64,000 bases of DNA, from positions 13,702,001 through 13,766,000 of the forward strand of contig JACGWO010000003.1 of assembly GCA_034509735.1 (NCBI GenBank), read 5' to 3'. Origin of the DNA: Sesamum alatum. Its lineage: Eukaryota; Streptophyta; Magnoliopsida; Lamiales; Pedaliaceae. The stretch's first letter is position 1, and each line of letters starts with the position of its first letter. The notes beneath the pieces are model-generated. The model saw only the letters and a program-made list of their open reading frames with translations. It had not been told where the DNA came from and did not search any database. This document shows positions 60,101 to 64,000 of this stretch, piece after piece. Position numbers and translations under genes: made by a program.

Positions 60101-63100
60101 ATCTACTTGTTCTGCTTTATCAGTTCCTATCATCATTGAACCTGGATCCTTTTTGAAACTATACAACTTCGAAGCTAGACCCTGGGGATCCTTCCAAACT
60201 CTAACTCCTCTCGATCTTTCTTCCAATGCCGCCTTGACAGCTGGTCGATGTTTATTTCTTAGTTCTTGTAATCGTGTTTCCTGAACGTTTTGGTAACCCA
60301 TGCAAGCTGTCAAGACAAGTTGGCTGCTATCAAAAGTGGAGCCAGCTAGTGATTGAAGCAGGGTGACTGCATCTCCAGCATCCTTGGTTGTAACCAATGC
60401 AGGTCCTGCACAAAACTAAACAGAGATGAGTTTCTTCCTGTAAAGGCACCATTCCAGTATGCACAAAGCCCACAAGAGAGATATATCATATTTTGATTAA
60501 ATATCAATAAACAAATTAAGAATATCACAATGCAGCACCATATAACTCCATTAGAGCAAGTGCAGTCCGGAAAAGCATTACACGATTTCCTTCAAAGAGA
60601 AGCACGTCCCAGACTCTAAGAACTGCAAGGAGATTAAGCTCATCAGTCTTACGAGTTATCAGTTTAAGGGAATAGCTTATAAGGAGAACCAGCGCGCTAA
60701 GCGTTCTGAGATGGCCAACCAAAAACAAATATTACACTCTTAACAGACAATGATATCTATTTAAAATGATATTTCAGTTAAGTATTGCAAGATTGAGGCA
60801 AAGAAACTGACCACTTTCCCATGGTAGCATATTCATAAATATTGTGAGGAACCATGGCCCAGTCACCCAGGCCACCTGCACTCCCAGGTAATCCAGATGG
60901 TTTACTGAGACACACACAAAATTATTAGGAGCAGAGAAATAACTGATCAGCAATCTCCTCAGGAAAGAATATGTAACAGAAAAGCAATCAAAAGGAACGA
61001 ACCCAATTTGGGAAATTTTTCACGCACCAACTCCTCAAGAACAAGTTGGTCAACCTGAAAGATAGTAACACAAGAACCCATAATGTATTATGCCATTTGA
61101 TCATGCTTCTGATTTAGAAAGACATAGTAAATTGGTGAACTTAGTTCTTATCTATACAAAGGATGCAAGCAAAATCCAAGAGTACCTGAGATTCTATCAT
61201 TTCTTCTGAATAATAGCCATCAAAATAGTCATCTAGAATACCCATTAAAGTCCTGAAAGTCGAGCAACTTATTAGATTCGGTCTAGTCTAACCCAAATAT
61301 ACCTTGAGCTTTTAAATAAGGTCATGCATTGTATAGGAAGTGGAAACCCCACTCATGTGAGATCAGCATTTTACATACGCAAAAATTTTAAATAGTCAAC
61401 TATGGGTCTAGAATACCATGCAAAAATATTGAACCAAGATTCCAACCCACCAAAAGGCATTTTCCTCTGGCATCAGAAGCAATAACAAGCCAGCAAAGAA
61501 ATTCATGGCCTGCATGGATGAGAAATAGAATAAGCTGTGCAATAGGATGACATATTTGATTGAGGAGGATAATAGCATGGCTTTGGAAATCAAAGCACTT
61601 ATTACAGGTTCATCTCAAAAAGGAATAAAACAAATCAGGCAACTTGGAATTGTCCAAGCAGTCTCAGTCATCAACATAGATTATACATGCATGTTTTCAG
61701 TACTTTCATGAAGAAAAAGAAGACACATTCACCACCAAACCACCCACACTGAATGAATCCTAAATGAACAGATAATGGCATGTGACTTCTTCTGTTGACC
61801 TAGGGCCTGGCCCACCAACAATGCTGCAGCCACGGAAAAAGGGAAGGAAAATTCGGGAAAAAAAGAAAGAAAGAAAAAGAATATGAAAACATTGGTGTGA
61901 AGAGACACAGAAAAGCAGCAGGATTGTGAATTTGTGGTAGAAGGTTATTATAGGATTTAAACTACAAACCACTACAAGGACAATCAAGAGGAGGATTTCA
62001 AAGTGGCTAACAGTAAAATGCGATAGCAACCAATTTTACAACAATTTCCACTCCTAACTGTCAGATGAGAAAACCTCAATGGAATAGAAATACCTGGCAA
62101 TAGCCAACAGAGGGATTATGCCGGGCATATGCTGTAAGTAAACGCCTTAAAGCATTTCTACCATCCTCATCGAGAGCAGGATGACCAGGAAAAGTTCGAG
62201 GTAAATCCTGCATTACGGAAATGATGAAGTTGCATTTCTCATGGCAGTGATATGTACCCATAGAGTGGTACGTACTAAGCAGTAAAATGACTTCATAGAA
62301 AAAGAAGAATGAATAACCTTCTCAATCTGGCCTTTCCATTTTTCAGAGGCTCCCACAGAATCTAGATCTGACTCGTGATTCTTGTCCTCCAGTTCAGTAC
62401 TTTTACTTTCTACATTAGTATCTGGAGCAAGCAAATTCTGATAGTATTTTTCCACTCGGCGTGCTCTAACACCAACAAAGGCTTGCCAGAGCTGTAATTT
62501 CAAGTGACAGAGTAAATAGAATTTGTACAAGAAAAAGCCGGAGGAGATCATCCAATTATGTATAACCTACCTCTCCCCTTAGGGCCATCGGGACACCTCC
62601 TTGAACAAGACATTCAAGTTCTTCCTTCCAAGGAGGTAGAGATTCATGACCAGCGGTCTCCGCGTCCAAAGAAGGAATACCATCAGTTCCAAGGATGTCT
62701 TGAATGGGGTCTGATTCTGATCTCTCCAAATCATAGAACTCTTCCTCAGAGTCGTCTTCAGATGCTCCTTTTCCAGGTCTAGATTCTTCAATGGAAGAAA
62801 GTTGCTTCCTCAAACCGGAGTCTGGCTCATTTTTAATCAAATTGTCCTTTTTCTTCACACGGGAACTCATCATATCCTCTATGGCACGAAGAGATGGTCT
62901 GATTTCTGTCCATATCTGTACACAATGAACCTTAGTTTCTGCTGCATATGGTGCCTCTTTATGCTCTTCGCTCAAACTGTCTCCATTTGTCTCATCAGCT
63001 TCAGCATCATTCTTGGAGCTATCGTCAGCTGTTACATTGGTCGACTCAACATTCGACTTTACAACATTAATTTTGTCAGACAACCCATTAGCAGCCAATT

Positions 63101-63390
63101 GAGCAGACTCACATTGTCTTTCCAGGAAGTCCTTCCACCTGTCTGACCTCTCCTCCTCTTCTTCCTAAAAGCACATCACAAGAATAAATGTACATTATTA
63201 ATTAGTGCAAAGAAAAAGGAAAATCAGTTTCCAATTTGATAATCTTTTGGTTCATAATAAAATTAAGAAAATATAATGAGTTGCAGAAGAATAAGTTCAT
63301 AGAGAGGAGGATTGGTAAACCTTGTAGATATTTGCGTACTCCCGGTATCTTTGTAAGTGTTGAGGTCTCACTGCAAACCCATAAGCGTCC
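54194..63390 (-). CDS. TBC-domain Rab GTPase-activating protein (EVI5-like), 17 exons, 5' end not identified
   Basis: It accelerates GTP hydrolysis on Rab proteins in membrane traffic. Exons in transcript order: 63390-63321, 63164-62571, 62491-62318, 62207-62094, 61509-61451, 61252-61186, 61054-61003, 60904-60812, 60622-60539, 60405-59984, 59287-59226, 58098-58029, 56678-56598, 56506-56405, 55894-55770, 55642-55540, 54307-54194. Phase is continuous, giving about 794 residues. The first visible exon (GFAVRPQHLQRYREYANIYK) starts at codon position 3, so at least one upstream exon is missing. An acidic linker precedes the TBC domain. That domain has GGVPMALRGELWQ, the arginine finger in IEKDLPRTFPGHP and the glutamine finger in SVGYCQAMNFFAG, followed by LRVWDVLLFEGNRV. 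Both catalytic fingers are present. The C-terminal half is coiled coil (AEELETALMEMVKQ, VEQLEREIAEIRQALADKQ, EKYEEAVAALAEMEKRA), as in plant homologues. Introns hold AT-rich sequence and some possible MITE remnants (57070-57900 and 58560-58920). Confidence 0.93.
54654..55153. other. Assembly gap of exactly 500 N
   Basis: Five hundred unknown bases, probably a placeholder of fixed size. It lies wholly in the last intron of the Rab-GAP gene. The exons on each side (55642-55540 and 54307-54194) are in phase, so no coding exon appears lost, though a small in-phase exon inside the gap cannot be excluded. Confidence 0.97.
56042..56061. repeat. Poly-G run of 20 bases after a GT repeat
   Basis: Twenty G residues preceded by GTGTGTGTGTGTT in a Rab-GAP intron (C run on the transcript). 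Length is unreliable in the assembly. Confidence 0.9.
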
Positions 63391-64000
63391 CTGTTCATGC
63401 AAGTTCCGAAATCAATAATAGAACTCAAGCAATTATTATTTGAGTTCCAGTGGAAAGTCTCCTGTCTTTCCTTCATGCTTCCTTATTTTAAAGACAATAG
63501 AGGAATATTAAAATAGTTGGGAAAAAACCCGGATACGTACAGCAAAACATCTATCAGATATAGCTGCATTCATGTTCCTTCAACCAAATTTCCTTTGAGA
63601 CAAAATAGGAACTTAAACAGAATCTCATCAAAGAAAGTCTCTCTTATTTCAGTCTTTTATCATATCGAACGTGGCAGTTATGATATCACCCATATGTTAC
63701 ATAAATTTGTTTGTGCACCACTATTTAAAAATTTCTCGTACTTTTGTTATTTGACACACCTTGGAACAGTCTCGAAAGACCTTCATCAGGACATCTAATT
63801 TGACATTTCATCTCAACCTTTGTAAGATTGGAAAAACAAATTCCCCTTTATTGTTTTAATTTACGACCAGTCAACCAAGTATGCCTCTTGGAACCATTGA
63901 AATGGAGGTTATGAACATGGTCAAATTATCAAGATATATGCTGTCCTTAAAATGGGTGAAACTAATCAGCTAATTACTTCAAACAGTGCGTACTAATTTA
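63391..64000 (-). other. Upstream intron or 5' flank of the Rab-GAP gene
   Basis: The first visible exon begins in the middle of a codon, so this stretch is intron sequence up to an upstream exon. I searched the minus strand for a short start exon and found no convincing candidate. The start codon is probably beyond 64000. Confidence 0.5.

Overview
This window is nuclear DNA of a eudicot plant. The cellular genes have short exons with GT-AG introns, and each reads as a familiar plant protein. Intergenic DNA is AT-rich and filled with plant-type transposons. I cannot name the species from sequence alone. Four intact-looking protein genes are present: a chloroplast/mitochondrial-type adenylate kinase (+, 19912-23073), Elongator subunit ELP6 (-, 25426-27186), a PBL7/CDL1-like receptor-like cytoplasmic kinase (+, 49972-53378), and the 3' 17 exons of a TBC-domain Rab-GAP (-, 54194-63390, 5' end not identified). 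I rebuilt each exon set by eye, and reading phase is continuous across every junction.

Region 1 (1-19.05 kb) is a transposon nest with no cellular gene. A LINE fragment is split by a 2.2 kb solo LTR with a perfect 5-bp target duplication. Next to it a minus-strand Ty3/gypsy element is split in its protease region by about 12.5 kb of later insertions: a PIF/Harbinger-like element carrying a hAT MITE, and at its left edge a second copy of the solo LTR. That LTR is itself split by a PIF/Harbinger element with a decayed transposase, which in turn contains a 3.6 kb hAT element with a decayed transposase. Target duplications or terminal repeats can be read at most of these borders.

Region 2 (19.05-27.5 kb) holds adenylate kinase and ELP6, separated by a Mutator-like MITE inside a larger terminal-inverted-repeat element. 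Region 3 (27.5-46 kb) is accessory DNA: a degenerate endogenous pararetrovirus (Caulimoviridae-like coat-protein region), a 5'-truncated Copia element, and a broken non-processed copy of the kinase gene found 16 kb downstream. That copy is split by a complete Copia element with two 333-bp LTRs. After it come foldback elements and two Helitrons, one with a tandemly duplicated 5' end. Region 4 (46-49.7 kb) holds a LINE RNase H fragment, an unclassified gene-like segment and a Tourist-like MITE. Region 5 (49.7-64 kb) holds the kinase and Rab-GAP genes in convergent orientation; a 500-base N gap falls in the last Rab-GAP intron.

The cellular genes are unrelated housekeeping and signalling functions and do not form a pathway. 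I found no convincing new biochemical system. The unusual content is the insertion history, the kinase duplication and decay, the viral fossil and a few unexplained coding-like segments.
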